This document shows, piece after piece, positions 23,701 to 38,470 of a DNA stretch of 64,000 nucleotides (positions are counted from its first letter, which is position 1; every line of letters starts with the position of its first letter). The position numbers were made by a program, and so were the translations under genes. The notes under the pieces were generated by a model, which saw only the letters and a program-made list of their open reading frames with translations, had not been told where the DNA came from and did no database searches. Source of the stretch: Morella rubra. Lineage: Eukaryota > Streptophyta > Magnoliopsida > Fagales > Myricaceae. Location: the NCBI GenBank assembly GCA_003952965.2, contig CM025855.1, positions 772,840-836,839 on the forward strand, given 5' to 3'.

Positions 23701-26254
23701 ATGTTGGTTTGCTGCAGAGAAGGATTGGGATGATATAAAATTTGGAGTGGAAAACGAGGTTGACTTTTATGCTGTTTCCTTTGTAAAAGATGCAGATGTA
23801 GTTCATCAGTTGAAGAATTATCTGCGAGGTAAATATCCAGATACAATTGTCTGAAGTTTAGAGTAGAAATTTGATCGACATGCTTGTTATTTTGCTCTGG
23901 AGTACCCATTATAATTCAGTTCTTTCATTTGATATGGCAGGCTGTAATGCAGATATACATGTCATTGTCAAAATTGAAAGTGCAGACTCTATTGCAAATT
24001 TGCACTCAATTATCACAGCATCTGATGGGGTGATCTCCTTAACATTGCATTATCTTTTAATTGCTGTTGCTTTCAATGGATAGTGTACATTTTTAGACCC
24101 CGAATTCATTTGCGCTGAATGACTATGAATGTTATCAATTAACTTTAGTTTTAATTGAAATATGGCTGCTTGGCTTGCTTGTATACTCCCTGCTGAAAGT
24201 AAAGCATGCTCTTCCTACTTTTAGGCAATGGTTGCGAGGGGGGACCTTGGTGCAGAGCTCCCTATTGAGGAGGTTCCACTTCTGCAGGTATTTCTACTTT
24301 TTGTGGGAAGAGGAACAGAATGAGATATCACCACCTGTTGGTGGGTATTTGACCTGGTATTAAGATAAAGTTTAGTTATTCTCTGACATTCAGCACATCA
24401 TCAATTTCAAATGCAGGAAGAGATAATCAGAATCTGCCGTAGCATGGGGAAGGCTGTTATTGTGGCAACAAATATGCTGGAAAGCATGATTGTACACCCA
24501 ACACCAACCAGAGCAGAGGTATCAGACATTGCCATTGCTGTCCGGGAGGGTGCTGATGCAATCATGCTTTCTGGTGAAACTGCTCATGGAAAGTGAGTTA
24601 CTTCTTTTTGACATTTTTGTCCCTTACTTTGGATTTGAGTGGAGGAGGACATTTTGCTAGCATCATGCTCATTGAGAAGTATTTGGGAGTTGGGGCCCAC
24701 CATTTGGCAGCTCTGGGTACCTTTTGTATGTGAAAGCTTAGGCAGTTCAGAGATATTGGATTTCTGACCACTTCTTTGGGGGTTACAAATTTCCCTGGAA
24801 ATGGTAGCTATGAATTGAATGGTCTGTGACTCTGTAATTGTTGCATATTAAATTTCCATCACTACAACTGTGCATGGTGGGTTGAAGTCACAGTCATCCC
24901 AATCGAAGTAACATTCCCCTAAAAGCCATTCTGGGCTTTAATGTTTGAGGCTATTTATCTGCTGATTTTTGCATGTTAATGCACTCTGATGATGTTTGTC
25001 AATGGCATGCAGGTTCCCCTTGAAAGCTGTGAACGTCATGCACACTGTTGCATTACGAACTGAAGCTAGCTTATCAGGTGGTGAAATGCCACCTAACTTT
25101 GGTCAAGTCTTCAAGGTTATTCAGTACATAGCTCATCTATTTGCATTCCAATTGCCCCCCCCCCCTCCTCCTCTTTCTCTTCCCCCTCAATTCGATTGTC
25201 ACCACTCATCACTAACTGGAAATTTTTTGTTCTTTGTAGAACCATATGAGCGAGATGTTTGCTTACCACGCAACCATGATGTCCAACACTCTTGGAACCT
25301 CAATTGTTGTCTTCACCCAAACTGGTTTCATGTCTATCCTACTGAGTCACTATAGACCTTCTGGCACCATATTTGCCTTTACAAATGAGTGAGTTACTTG
25401 AGTCCCTAATTTGTCACAGCATTGAAGATGCTTTTGGCATCGGAGTTGTGATGCAGTAATGCAGTATTACATATAGGAACTATTCAACTTCATTTTTCTG
25501 TAGGCATAAATTTACTCTTGACATGCTGTTAGCCCAGAATCATCATTGAGAAGCTGCTGTAGGAAATGTCTTAATTTAGTCTGAGGTTGACTGAGTGCAC
25601 GCGCAAAAATATATAGCTTTTTATTGTTGGCTGGGTTTGCAACTCATCTATGTGGTCATTTGTCTTTTTGGTGCCTTCACTGAGTAAACGGGACATGGAA
25701 AAACAGACGAGGAATGCAATTTAAATAATGTGGCTGACCACATAACTTGCATGGCTACGCAGGAAGAGAATTCAACAGAGGCTTTCTTTGTATCAAGGGG
25801 TATGTCCTGTATACATGCAGTTCTCAGAGGATGCTGAAGAGACCTTTGCAGATGCCTTGACTTTACTAAAGGTAAACGTTTTCTCAGGAAAACTTCACCT
25901 GAACCCTTGGGCTGTAATTAAGAGGCAGTGATCTGCTAAATTTTAATCAATTGGTATCAGGATTCACCAAGGCAAGATGGCAAATTTTTCCTAAGCAGAG
26001 AATGATGCCATTGATTTCGAAATTGAGGGCATACCTCTAGGACAGATTTTGAGATCGTGCAGTTCCCTAACCCTGCTAAATGAATTACAGCTCTATGTTA
26101 GCCCGCTTCATTACTTATTATTTACTTTCTCGGTTCTCACATGCAGAAGCAAGGAATGGTGAAGGAAGGAGAAGAGGTAGCACTTGTTCAAAGTGGAAGA
26201 CAACCCATCTGGCGATTCCAGTCCACTCACAATATTCAGGTTCGGAAAGTATAG
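20724..26254 (+). CDS. PKP-BETA1: Plastid pyruvate kinase, beta subunit (12 exons, 578 aa)
   Basis: Converts phosphoenolpyruvate and ADP to pyruvate and ATP in plastids, supplying pyruvate for fatty acid synthesis. Exons: 20724-20963, 21281-21568, 22339-22504, 23477-23611, 23718-23828, 23941-24029, 24225-24287, 24417-24592, 25013-25115, 25240-25388, 25763-25871, 26147-26254. They join in frame to 578 residues, within one residue of the Arabidopsis PKp-beta1 length as I recall it. The N-terminus [13 protein letters not shown] and the following basic, Ser-rich stretch fit a chloroplast transit peptide. Conserved pyruvate kinase motifs are present: [42 protein letters not shown], the catalytic [57 protein letters not shown], and the C-terminal VRKV. 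The exon 2 donor reads aag|gcaagt, a GC-AG intron. [16 protein letters not shown] has F where I recall S in Arabidopsis. Confidence 0.96.
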
Positions 26255-26876
26255 GCTGAACTGAAGTGCAGTCCTATTATCTGCCCATGCACTGACTACT
26301 TCAAATCGTCAGAGTACTCAGATCTATTCTCTGGCTTCCCAAATTGGGCTTACGTGATTTTTTGCTTGCTTTGTCATTTATTTGTATTTCAAGGTTCAAC
26401 TGGCGTCTAGAGATGCTGGCCTCTTTTTTTTTTTTTTTGACCTTAAACAAAAATGTTTTTAGGTAAAATACAGTACTTCATCATTCCTGATACGTATTTA
26501 AATATTACAGCAGCTTGCTGGTGCTTAGTTTGCATCATCGCTAGTAGTCACGTTAGAAGCATGATTTATTTTCCTCACTTATTTAAGAGATTGCTCGTGT
26601 CTTGGTTCCCAATTGATTCTAAAAGCAACCCGTACGCTACCTCTGTTTGATTCTAAACTGATAAGCTATAAATATCAATGAAAACAACGAAAAGAAGAAG
26701 AAAAAATTTATTTCTTTATATAACCGCAGGACGCCAAACGATTAATTTACACGAGCTTTAAACTCTTCATTCATTTGATTTATTTATTTTCCCCTTGAAC
26801 ACTCTCCAACCACATCTGCTACATCAGGGAAGCAAAGGAAATACTATTGATATAGGTAGACCACTTGTAGTAACCC
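26255..26876. other. Convergent 3' region of pyruvate kinase and chitinase 1
   Basis: The two genes end facing each other here, so this holds both 3' UTRs. There is a 15-base run of T near 26425 and AT-rich sequence; no further gene is seen. Confidence 0.6.
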
Positions 26877-27938
<1,062 letters not shown>

Positions 27939-28104
27939 CTACATTCCCTTCCTGTGGGAAATCCTGCTCGGTGATAGTTCTAAATGCAAGAAGAGAATCA
28001 CTTTCAGTTGTCACTTGCCGGTTCAAATGGGTCCGTCTGTCTATTCGGTAATCATCTTTCTTACACTACTTCTCTTCAAAAAAAAAAAAAAAAGGAAAAA
28101 AAAT

Positions 28105-28948
28105 GTTTTTATGGACAACAATATCCAATATATCCAATATATAAGGGTATATGCTTTAGCCGGATATATACATCATGGTAATTAACCCTTCCGTGACGGC
28201 ATATAGATCCTGAAGACGACAATCGTACGTACTCCGGAGTCCTCATGCCAGCTTGCGACCTGGAGTTCCTTTTGCATCAATCTGTTATCAATGGGCCATT
28301 AGCTCAAATGCTAGTCTCAGCCCATTGATCTAAATGGTTACCATAGGCTTGCTCGGAGTCTCGGACGCAAGTGTAGGGACCCAAAGTAGTACTCTTGATT
28401 AAATTAGCTTCAATGTCTGAAGAAAACTTAACAAAGACCTATACTTTGTGAATCTCTCACTAGCAAATCACGTATGTACGCAATCATCAACAATAAATTT
28501 CTAATTTTAGTGAACCGCGCAAGGTTTAGTATGACTACCTCCCAGTGGCACATGTATCCTATATTTACCGTGATGGGAAATATTTCAGTTCTTAAAACTT
28601 CACTCCTAACAAGGGTTTTGATGTTGTCAGCATATTAATGAATTTTATCAATGACTCGGATTGCATTAAACAATGTATTAATAACTCAATTTTTTCTTTT
28701 TTCCTTTTTAATTGCATCATTAATGCATTGACTAATTCGATCTAGACCAAATATAATTCATTAATGTATTAGCAACATCAGAACACTCTGTTAGAACTTG
28801 TCAGGACTGAAAAGTTGGGACCAAAATTTTGACCCTAGTAAATGGCGATGTCATCGGCATGAGAGGTTTCTAACTATCAGGGACACCAGGAAGAGGAGGG
28901 GTCCAAGAAAAGAGCAGTGATGCATGCAAGTTGAAGAGTTTTAACCAT
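28105..28948 (-). pseudogene. Chitinase relic: 3' flank and 5' coding end only, split by a MITE
   Basis: 28814-28948 matches the first codons of the A-type genes. The minus strand starts ATGGTTAAAACTCTTCAACT at 28948, and tttgaccctagtaaatggcgatg matches the AIYWGQ region of chitinase 2. 28534-28560 matches the next coding segment (cctcccagtggcacatgtatc, compare 33378-33400). 28105-28225 resembles the 3' flank of chitinase 2 at 32400-32560 (tacatcatggtaattaaccc, then a gtgac-gcatat stretch). The central GH18 coding region is gone, and a foldback element separates the two coding scraps. Confidence 0.7.
28587..28813. mobile_element. Foldback MITE inside the chitinase relic
   Basis: Left end cagttcttaaaacttcactc ... 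ttttgatgttgtcagcatat; right end, as reverse complement, cagtcctgacaagttctaac ... ttctgatgttgctaatacat. These are imperfect inverted repeats of about 60 bp around an AT-rich centre. It interrupts sequence that is continuous in chitinase 2. The superfamily cannot be settled from the ends seen. Confidence 0.6.
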
Positions 28949-30661
28949 TTTTGCTGTTGTGTTGGTGCTATCACAAATTAAAATAATGCCCAAATCTCTT
29001 AAATCCCCACGAATCCATCTTCCCAAATCACCCAATCCTTGCCCAAATCCTAAGAATCCCTCTCCTAGTTTTAGGTTACACCTTTTTCCTAATGGGTCGG
29101 ACCTCTTTGCTCGCTTAATTTTATAGGTCCGATTGGTAGTACCAGGTGAAGGTGCGACAAGACAAAACAGTGAGTAGCCGAGCTGAGCCGAGCGCCTAGA
29201 CCTTCATTAATTGACGTGGTGCCCTCAAGAGCATTGGATTTGTTGCAGTTCGTCCAGGCCTTCCGTTTGCACATATCTAGAAATTAAGTATCGGGATGGA
29301 ATCTGAATACCTTTTATATGGCATGGTAGCCGCTTGGAGTTTGAAAATTCTACCAAATTCCAATGATTGGTTTTTCTTTCGAGTCAAAATTTTCTCAAGT
29401 ATATAGAAACCCTGTGAAGTAGGATGAAGTTTATAAGTAATCAATCAGCTTAAGCAGTATGTGTTGACTTACGATCAAAGACGACGTTTATCTCTTTTTC
29501 CTTTAAATTTTTTGTTTTCCAATTCGTAATGAGTACGACGTCTAGAATAATTGGCATTTAATGCGGAATCCATATAAACTCTTGATACGAATGTAGAGGC
29601 ACGAAGATTCAAAGTTTGCCCCACGTACGGTCTACCGGATGTACCGGCTCCTTATGTCAAGTTAGGTTTGGCAATGACCAATGCCATGCATCTCGATACG
29701 CTCGAGAGTTATTGGTTGCTTAATTAACGGCATATTAATCTAATCAAAATCACAACCAAATTATTAGCATCCTTTTCAGTTTCGGTTGCAGCTAGCCGGG
29801 TCTCTTTCAACGAAATCGTTGCCTAATCTTGATCAGAAAAGAAACTTGAAGTGGGCAGCCCATGAAAAGTACTTAAATTTTTTTTTTAGAAACTTGAAAC
29901 TGTCAGTTTTGCACTGCCAATATGGTGCGAATAATTATTCACATATTAAAAGAAAAGAAAAAAATATGCCATTGGAAACGGAAAAGAGTAGGAAAGATTA
30001 GAATTGCAAACTTAATAAGTAAAGTAATTAGACCCATTTAAAGCCTTTTTAATTAACTTCACTTATTTACTAAGTAATTACTTACAACCTTCATTTTAAA
30101 GGATAAAATTAGACGTTAGTCTAAGTTTTATTATCGGCCTTTTTTCATCTAATATTGTATAACCATGTTTCTTCAAGAAATGAACCTGCAGCTAGAATAT
30201 GCACATGTGAAAGCGTAAACAAATTAAGTCCCACATTACAAAGATGCATGTCATAAGTGTGCATGGTTGGACCCAAGTTAAGCCCATGAAAAGTACTAAT
30301 CCTTCTTCTTCTTCTTTTTTGTTACTTATATAATTATAGTTCATAATCAGGACTAAAATATTTTCAAAATGCTTACGATCGACGTGGAATCCGGCCAATC
30401 AGGAAATGAATTGTGATGTTTCCATATTTAAATAGGGAAAAAGACACAGGCACGACGATCGACGTGGTGCCAAGCTTTCCCCAGCTAGCGTGAGGACGCG
30501 CGGGCGAAGGGACGGCGCCACTGGGGCGCGGGCAGACTTTAGTTCTTTGTTACGAGCAATCACCCTGCATGTTTGCTCGACTGGCCAACATGCACGATTG
30601 ACTTCTTCTAATTTCTAATGGCATACTTTATTCCTGATCTTTATAATTATATATATATATA
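28949..30661. other. Ancient upstream flank of an A-type chitinase unit
   Basis: 29340-29480 is similar to 53057-53170 (the upstream region of the A-type gene at 51.9 kb). 29849-29940 (gaagtgggcagcccatgaaa ... cagttttgcactgcc) is similar to 42270-42350. The relic at 28.9 kb therefore once had a full upstream region. 30430-30540 holds a short GC-rich stretch (gaggacgcgcgggcgaaggg) of unknown origin, followed by an AT microsatellite at 30649-30664. No gene is seen. Confidence 0.55.
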
Positions 30662-31636
30662 TATACACATAGGCTCTAAGATAATTGAAGTCTTAGGCGA
30701 AATTCTAAAATGAGACCTTTTATAATTATTTATAAAATAGTATATTTAAAAAATAAAATTTAGTTAAAACGTATTCTTTTAATTTTTTTAGATGCAAAAT
30801 TATATACTTGTCAAAGTGTTATATTCTAAATTTGTTATATATATTATTTTCAATTTATAATATTGCTAATCTATTTAATCTTTCTTGAGTCATAATAAAT
30901 TATTATAAAGAAACACCAATAAATGATAAGAATAAACAGTGGAATAGTTAAGAGATAATTTTTAGGTATTTTTGGTACTTAACAGATATTGTCTCACCTA
31001 AAATTTATTAATTAAGGCGTTAAGCCCTTGTAAAGATAGATTTTTAGTTGTTAATTAAGGTTAAAAGGCTAGCAATATCTAACTGTAAAAAAATTAAATA
31101 AATTAGTGTACACTGCAAAAAAATGTTAATCTAATATGAAAAGCTAATCTCAAAGAGATTTTATAGGAATTTTCATTAAAGAAATTGAATTAATTGGCTA
31201 GATTTTATATGGTTTCTTTGAATTAATTGCAATTATATCTTTAAATAATGAGATTTTATAGGGTTAAATGAAGACTTTATAAATACCATGAAAAGTTAAT
31301 GCTCATTTAATCAAAGAGATTTAATAGGCATTTTCAATCAATATATTCTTTATTTTTGAGGTCTCAACATTATTATTATTTTTTTAAATATACCATTAAA
31401 GAAAATTTTGAATTGGGGCTTCCTAAATTTGAGAAGTTAATGATTCTTCAATTAAGGAGATTTAATAGGCCTCTTAAATCAATATAGTCTTTAACAATAA
31501 GTTTTTCAGACCTTGATATTAATTTTTTAAAAAAATATACCATTAAAAAAAAATTTAATTTTGGGGCCTCCTAAAATTGGAGACCTTAGATAACCGCCTA
31601 TATGCTACTGATAGTTGGAGACGCCCCTGCATACAT
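30662..31636. mobile_element. Degenerate hAT-like non-autonomous element with internal tandem repeats
   Basis: The ends are related inverted sequences: taggctctaagataattgaa ... gtcttaggcgaaattctaaa on the left, and, as reverse complement, ataggcggttatctaaggtc ... aattttaggaggcccca on the right. Inside, a unit of about 125-135 bp (gatttaataggc ... tataccattaaa ... ttggggc(c/t)tcctaaa) occurs twice in tandem, at about 31314-31437 and 31438-31575. The end type resembles Tip100-like hAT elements; coding sequence is not recognisable. Confidence 0.45.
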
Positions 31637-32625
31637 ACATACATATATGTTCAATATCAGAGGCCGCTGAAATGGAATAACTTTGCGGGTACGATTTCCG
31701 CCTGTATCCTAATTTGTTCCTTTTTGTTCATTCTCTTTTCGCAAGGACGAATGAATTTTCCATTTTCAACACAAAAAGGTGCACGATATATATCCACCTT
31801 TGCATCTTTGCTTACCATGCATCACTGCTATCAGTCTCTTCTGGAGCAGGGCGACCGACTACAGTGTGCCGCAAAGCTAATGTCATGATCAACCAAATGA
31901 CAAGCTGAGCTGGGCGAGCTTGGGAATAAGAAATGGGGTTATCTGCATGGAGCACTTTGTGAAGAGGTTAGGGTTGGCCAAGGGGGAGAAGAGACGAAGT
32001 TTCAAAAAGAATTCGAGCAGTAGTCTTGAAGCTGCAAGGGTTAAGACAAAATTGGATGGCTGAAATTAATTCGGGGGTTATATATATATATATATATATA
32101 TGAGCTAATAGCTATCTAAGCCGTTAATTATGTCTGGACCAATTAAAGCTTCCAGAGGGGCGCATGTTAGAATTAGTTGGGCTTTGTAACGAATTATGTT
32201 AAATAGTTGTAGAAAGCCCGTTTGTGAGCTGGCTCTGTTAGTTAGTGTTGTAAATTCCTTTGTAATAAGCCCATTTACAAAGAAATAAATGATCGAAAAA
32301 CTATTGAAGAAACTCAAACCGGAGTGTAGCGTCGACGAATAATTCGCCAATTTTTGTTACAATATCTAATATTATTTACAAAAAGTAGTCACAACAGCTA
32401 AAGGAGACAACAATATTCAATATATATCTTACTCAAAAATAAGAATGTCATTGTTCTTATACAGTGTATATATATATATACATACACATCATGGTAATTG
32501 ACCTTTTCGTGACTGCGTATATATATAGATACTGAAGATCATCATGACAATCCTAAGATTTTGAATTAATAAGGATAGCCAATTATTTATTATAATTTTT
32601 AAATCAGACGAAATGTGATCGCGAT
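31637..32625. other. Intergenic region right of the hAT-like element
   Basis: Contains a catacatacatacatat microsatellite (31633-31650) and an AT repeat at 32080-32102. The stretch 32165-32360 runs from tgttagaatt to tttttgttaca and could be a small solo LTR, but no target duplication is visible. 32400-32560 is the chitinase 2 3' flank, which is repeated at 28105-28225. No gene seen. Confidence 0.45.
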
Positions 32626-33546
<921 letters not shown>

Positions 33547-33566
33547 TCATAATGTGAAGTGAACGC

Positions 33567-33578
33567 TCCTTTTATAGA
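33567..33578 (-). promoter_or_regulatory. TATA box of chitinase 2
   Basis: The minus strand reads atctataaaagg about 45-55 bp upstream of the ATG at 33522. Confidence 0.6.
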
Positions 33579-33599
33579 TCAGACGTACTTCAGATCTAG

Positions 33600-33997
33600 A
33601 TCAGTACTACCCCTTGAGTTCAAATTTTTTTTTTTTTAATTCCAATAGGTTTCAGCAGATACCCATTAAAAAAAGAAAATCCTGTCATTAGGGCCGATGA
33701 TCATGCCGAGCCATTTGAAGGCAGTTTACTTATTCTTATAAGAAGGTGAGAACTGAGAACGATTGATCGACTGGGATCAAGTCAAATTTCAAATGAGTTC
33801 TTTGCCCTAAAAAAAAATTATTAGAGAAAAAGATGTCAAATGCAAGGCGTGGACAAGTTTTACAAGGAATTTGTGAAATTTGATCAAAGCTTAGAAGTAT
33901 GAGGAGGTTTAGTTTCCAAAATATTTGATCAAAAATATGATTGATCTCCTATATATAATTAATTAAGGCCCGAATAGTATTAAAATTAGCTAGTCAT

Positions 33998-34047
<50 letters not shown>

Positions 34048-35282
34048 AGAATTTTTAGAATTCCATTTTGAAATGTATTGAATATATTCTACCTTTAAAA
34101 TAGAGCCTCAGAGAGAAACGATCGAGTGTAATAGTCGTATAATAACTCCTATTTTGTTTGTAAGAATTTGAACTCCTGGATATTTTGTGTGTGACCGATT
34201 CTTCTTTGAACCTTTCTTTTTAATTTGTTATTGTACTGTACATTTGACGTAGCTAATGGAATATCATTCTTCTTGATGTCATGTCTGCAGCAAGGAGAAG
34301 ATCAAGAGCCATCCTCCTTTTTCTTTTCCCAATAATTAATGTGTATGATTATTTGTGATTAGACGACGTTGATTTTTTCCTTGTTATATGCTATTGACTA
34401 ACAAATGTTGCCTGAACACAAATAATAATAATAATATATGATAGATATCTTAATTATTTTAATCATAAGAGAATAGTTTGCAGGATATATATATTCCCCT
34501 AAATTCCACAGGATGCCCCATAAATCTTAGCGAAATGTTCATTATCTCTCTTTTATATATATATATATATATACCTGTGAATTCCCCATATACAACCTAA
34601 TTAAGGTAGGAGAAAGGCCTGGACACTGGCGAAGGAAAAAAAAATGGCGGGAAAGGGACACTGCAGCGGGGACATCGGGTAGACGATCGAACAGATTTCA
34701 TCAAAATCTTTTTTTTTTTTTTTCCTTCCTTAATGATCGGTGTCCCACGTCTTCCTAGCGAAACCAGAAGATATGATCAATCATGAGGTTTCTGTGGGGA
34801 AATACAAATAGGAATTCTATTTGTTCAAAATAAAATCATATAATATCAAAGTATATGACATCAAACGTCGTTTGCGCAATATATACTCTTCGGGACGGCT
34901 TATTTTATGAAGCTTAAAGATAGGTTTGTCCAGAATAATTAATGCATCTCGGGCTTATGGCCGGTGCTTAATGATAATGGCACACTCCCATCGAGATCAG
35001 ATCGGAATAAAGTTGCATGTGGATGGGTTTTAAAATATTTTAGTTTACATAATAGTTAATAATTACCCATCTTGACCTAATATATATAAATTTATTGGAT
35101 TAAGATTCTCCACAACTAAGTACAGCTCATTAAATATAAAATTGATCGAGAAAAAAATCATATTTTTCTTTTCGGATAAAATAATTCAAATCTTGTCACC
35201 TCAATATATCTTGTGGTTTTGAGAATATCCTTAAATTTTCTTTGATATACCGAATATTTCCTATAATTATGATAATTAATAA
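33600..35282. other. Intergenic region; left part of decayed chitinase unit 0
   Basis: 34002-34043 is an uninterrupted AT microsatellite. From about 34122 (taatagtcgtataataactc) to 35280 the sequence follows 57850-58830 and, from 34409, 50355-51110 (ttgcctgaa ... cctaaattccacaggatgcc ... cccacgtcttcctagc). It is therefore the left flank of an A-type chitinase unit. No gene is seen. Confidence 0.6.
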
Positions 35283-35512
35283 GGATAAGTACAAAGCTCC
35301 TCAGTCTAGTTTGCATGAAAATAAAAAAAGTCCCTAAACTAAAATTCATTAAATTAATCCTGAAGTTTAAAATTCATCCAGATTGTAGTCCCTCCGCAAC
35401 TTTTCAAATGTAAAAGATTTTAAATCTCAATGACTAATTTGGTAGGTTTTAAGGTTTAATTATAAATTTTTTTTGTGTTCAGGCAAATCGTATGGATAAT
35501 TTTGTATTTATT
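35283..35512. mobile_element. Mutator-like MITE, third copy of the 1.7-kb family
   Basis: Starts ggataagtacaaagctcc and ends gtatttattcc, with the family's inner tracts (aaaattcattaaattaatcc and taatttggtaggttttaagg). taattaata flanks it on both sides within one base, consistent with a 9-bp target duplication. It is inserted in the left flank of unit 0. Confidence 0.65.
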
Positions 35513-35794
35513 CCTAATTAATATAGTGAAATCTCTAGAGTATTTATAATAGATTGATATAAACTTGTTCAGGAAGTCTGAACTGTATTATGAGGATATC
35601 CTAAAATGTCTGAAAATATTTGACATTATATGATATTTAGCAGGCCAATTCCAATGGGTGATAGAACGTGTGACCATGCACCGAATAATTAAACCATATC
35701 ATTCCGAATGGTTTAGTGGGGCCTTAACAGAAAAAAAAAATGAATAGCGCAAAAATAGAAAAAGAAACAAATTAAGTTGAAATGTCGAACAGCT

Positions 35795-37018
35795 TTGGGT
35801 AGGGCTGGGGAAACTGGGTTTGGGGCCGGGACCCAAATCCCATTCAATCGGAAAGGATATTTGCACCCCGACCCTGACTGCCCTGGAACCCGAGCCGGCC
35901 AGACAGATCAGGTTTAACTCGGGATCATCTTTCGGGTTGGATGAACTTTTTAGAAGTAATTTTTTTATCCCCAAAACGTTTTGGGTTTTTAGGCCTAAAA
36001 ACGTTATGGGCATTTTTTTAGCTCAAGACTCTCAGGCTATATTGTTTTGAGCCCAGGATGCCTAAGCTTCAAGCCCAGGACACCCTGGCATGTTATTTTC
36101 AGCCCACGACAGCCCATGCTATTTGTTTTCAACCTAAGATGCTTTGGGGTTTTTTATTTCAAGCCCATGACATCCTTGGTAATTTATCTTCTTAGGCCTG
36201 TTATCTTATACCACGGACCACATTTTAGTAGTAAATGATAATTACCAAAAACTTATATCTTAGAAACCCAATCATAAACAAAATAAAAGGCAACAAACAA
36301 AATAGAAAATACTCTAACCTTATAATATTACAAAACCAACCAATAACAAACAATAAAAGTATTAAAATAATAACATTAAAATAATCAAAACTAAACACGT
36401 TACAAAACTAAAAGTATTTAACATAAATATAATGTTCTTTGGTTCTCAAATCACCATTCCATTGTCATTCTCCACATTCATTATCATTTTTTTAAGAAGT
36501 ATCGCCATTGGATACTCTTCTAATTCTTCAAAACAATAACAAGAAAATAAATTTATTGTCAATTGTCACTTCATTCATTGAAATTAAAACAAGTTAATTT
36601 AACAATTAACATGAAGAGAAAGTTACTTGTAGCTCTCAAAATCATCCAACTCCTCCACTTGATAAAATATAGGATTGGAACTTATCTAATTTTGGGTACA
36701 AATAAGAGCATTCTCGTTGATGGAGCTAATGATCTTCGATAGGAATCCAACACCTGACTACCAATAGTAAATGATGACTCAGAAGTGACGGTAGTAATAA
36801 GGATGACCAATACGTCTAGAGCTATTCAGGCCAAAATAAGATATTTGTTAGAATTAGCCATTCACCAAGTCAAGAGATAAAATTCACGAACACTCGGAGT
36901 CTCTATGTCTTCCAAATAGTATAGCTCTAATTCGGTTATGTTTTTTTCATTGGATTTCTAGAACATTGGTATAGACGATACTTATTCAAAGCCTTTGGGC
37001 TTGGATGATACTTTAATC
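35795..37018 (-). mobile_element. hAT (Ac-like) DNA transposon fossil
   Basis: The left edge tagggctggggaaactgggt is a typical plant hAT end and is followed by repeats of agccca(g/c)ga-type. On the minus strand, 36690-36840 encodes ALDVLVILITTVTSESSFTI then GSQVLDSYRRSLAP. This is the hAT C-terminal dimerisation block, usually ALDVLAIP.TTVASESAFS.GGRVLD.YR.SL. Stops interrupt it on both sides and the rest of the transposase is not recognisable. The right edge is placed where unit flank sequence resumes (about 37019, tcaatatccccttggagttt, compare 51620). It sits in the flank of the chitinase relic. Confidence 0.75.
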
Positions 37019-37256
37019 AATATCCCCTTGGAGTTTCAATCGATTTCTCTGTTCATGGTTTGCCTGAAAATCGAAAAAGCACCATTTATACAAATTTGTA
37101 GACTATAAAAGCCCTTAAACTTAACTCATTCCTTTAAAGATATGAACCCACAGGCCACAAACTCAGGCTCTTTTATTTTATTTATTTATTTAGTTTGGTC
37201 TCAAAGCCGTACAAGGATATTCAAGCCATCGGCTTTTGAACAAGCCGAAGCATAAC

Positions 37257-37624
<368 letters not shown>

Positions 37625-37635
37625 CTATCTGAGCA

Positions 37636-38470
37636 TAGGTAGCATAGGGCCGTCTCCGAGCATAGGTAGTATTGGTAGTTGCCTAAGGTCCCCAAAATAG
37701 GAAGGTCCTCAACTTCTTATTTTACTTAATATTTAATAGATTATATGCCATTAATTTAAATATTTTAACTTAATAAAAAAAAAAATATTTTAACTTATCT
37801 CTACTTTCACTGTTCTCCTTATCAACTTTTCCTTATCTTTCTAGACTTACTCTTCTTTCTTTATAGCTCACTTCTCAATTGATATCCTACTTTCACTCTT
37901 TTGTTTATTTTTTTTCTTATTTTTCTATTGTGAACGTCATATCCTTCCTTCTTTCTAGCTAACTTTCAAGTGTTGATTCAATTTCAAAATCTCAAAGCCC
38001 ACTTTAGCCCTCTTCTTTCTCACAGGTGCTATTATTCTAAAATTTTCAATTTTTAAATTAGTTTTATACTTTTATTTTATATCTATTGTTATACTTTTTT
38101 ATCTAGAGAAAATTAAGAATTTTATATCTAATATGTCTAATAGAAAATAGAATCAGATATGAAAATTAAAAAAAAAATGCAGAAAGAAGTTTTTCAAAAC
38201 TAAAAGTAATAAAATAAGATCTATTATGACGCAAGAAAGATTAAATGGATTACTATATTATCAATTGAAAATGATCTATTGACAAATCTTGAATACAAAA
38301 CTTTGATAATCTTGAATACAAAACTTTGATAAGTAATTTTGCATCTCAAAAGCAAGAAGAATAATTTTTAACTAAAATTTATTGATATTTTATATTTTAA
38401 TGTAATAATTTATAATTTATTATAAACGATCTCTTTATATAGTTTTGCCTAAGTTGCCATTTATGTTAGA
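37636..38470 (+). mobile_element. hAT (Tip100-like) DNA transposon fossil inserted in the chitinase pseudogene
   Basis: Left end agcatagggccgtctccgag ... ttgcctaaggtcccc; right end, as reverse complement, agtccatctctaacataaat ... caacttaggcaaaac. These imperfect inverted ends are of the gggcc-type seen in Tip100-like hATs. At 38231-38350 the plus strand encodes QERLNGL, then in another frame SIENDLLTNLEYKTLI and NFASQK. That is the conserved C-terminus of these transposases (RLNGLA.LSIE ... FAS.KAR). A 24-bp tandem duplication (38286-38309, 38310-38333) lies in that block. Strongly decayed and internally deleted. Confidence 0.7.

Noticed and set aside
32165-32360. Possible small solo LTR (tgttag ... 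gttaca)
   Set aside because: Right type of ends, but the 5 flanking bases do not match and no relative is seen in the window. Mentioned only as a possibility in the intergenic entry.
34002-34043. AT repeats (also at 32080, 53373 and an AAT run at 50362) as structured elements
   Set aside because: Simple microsatellites, useful as markers only.
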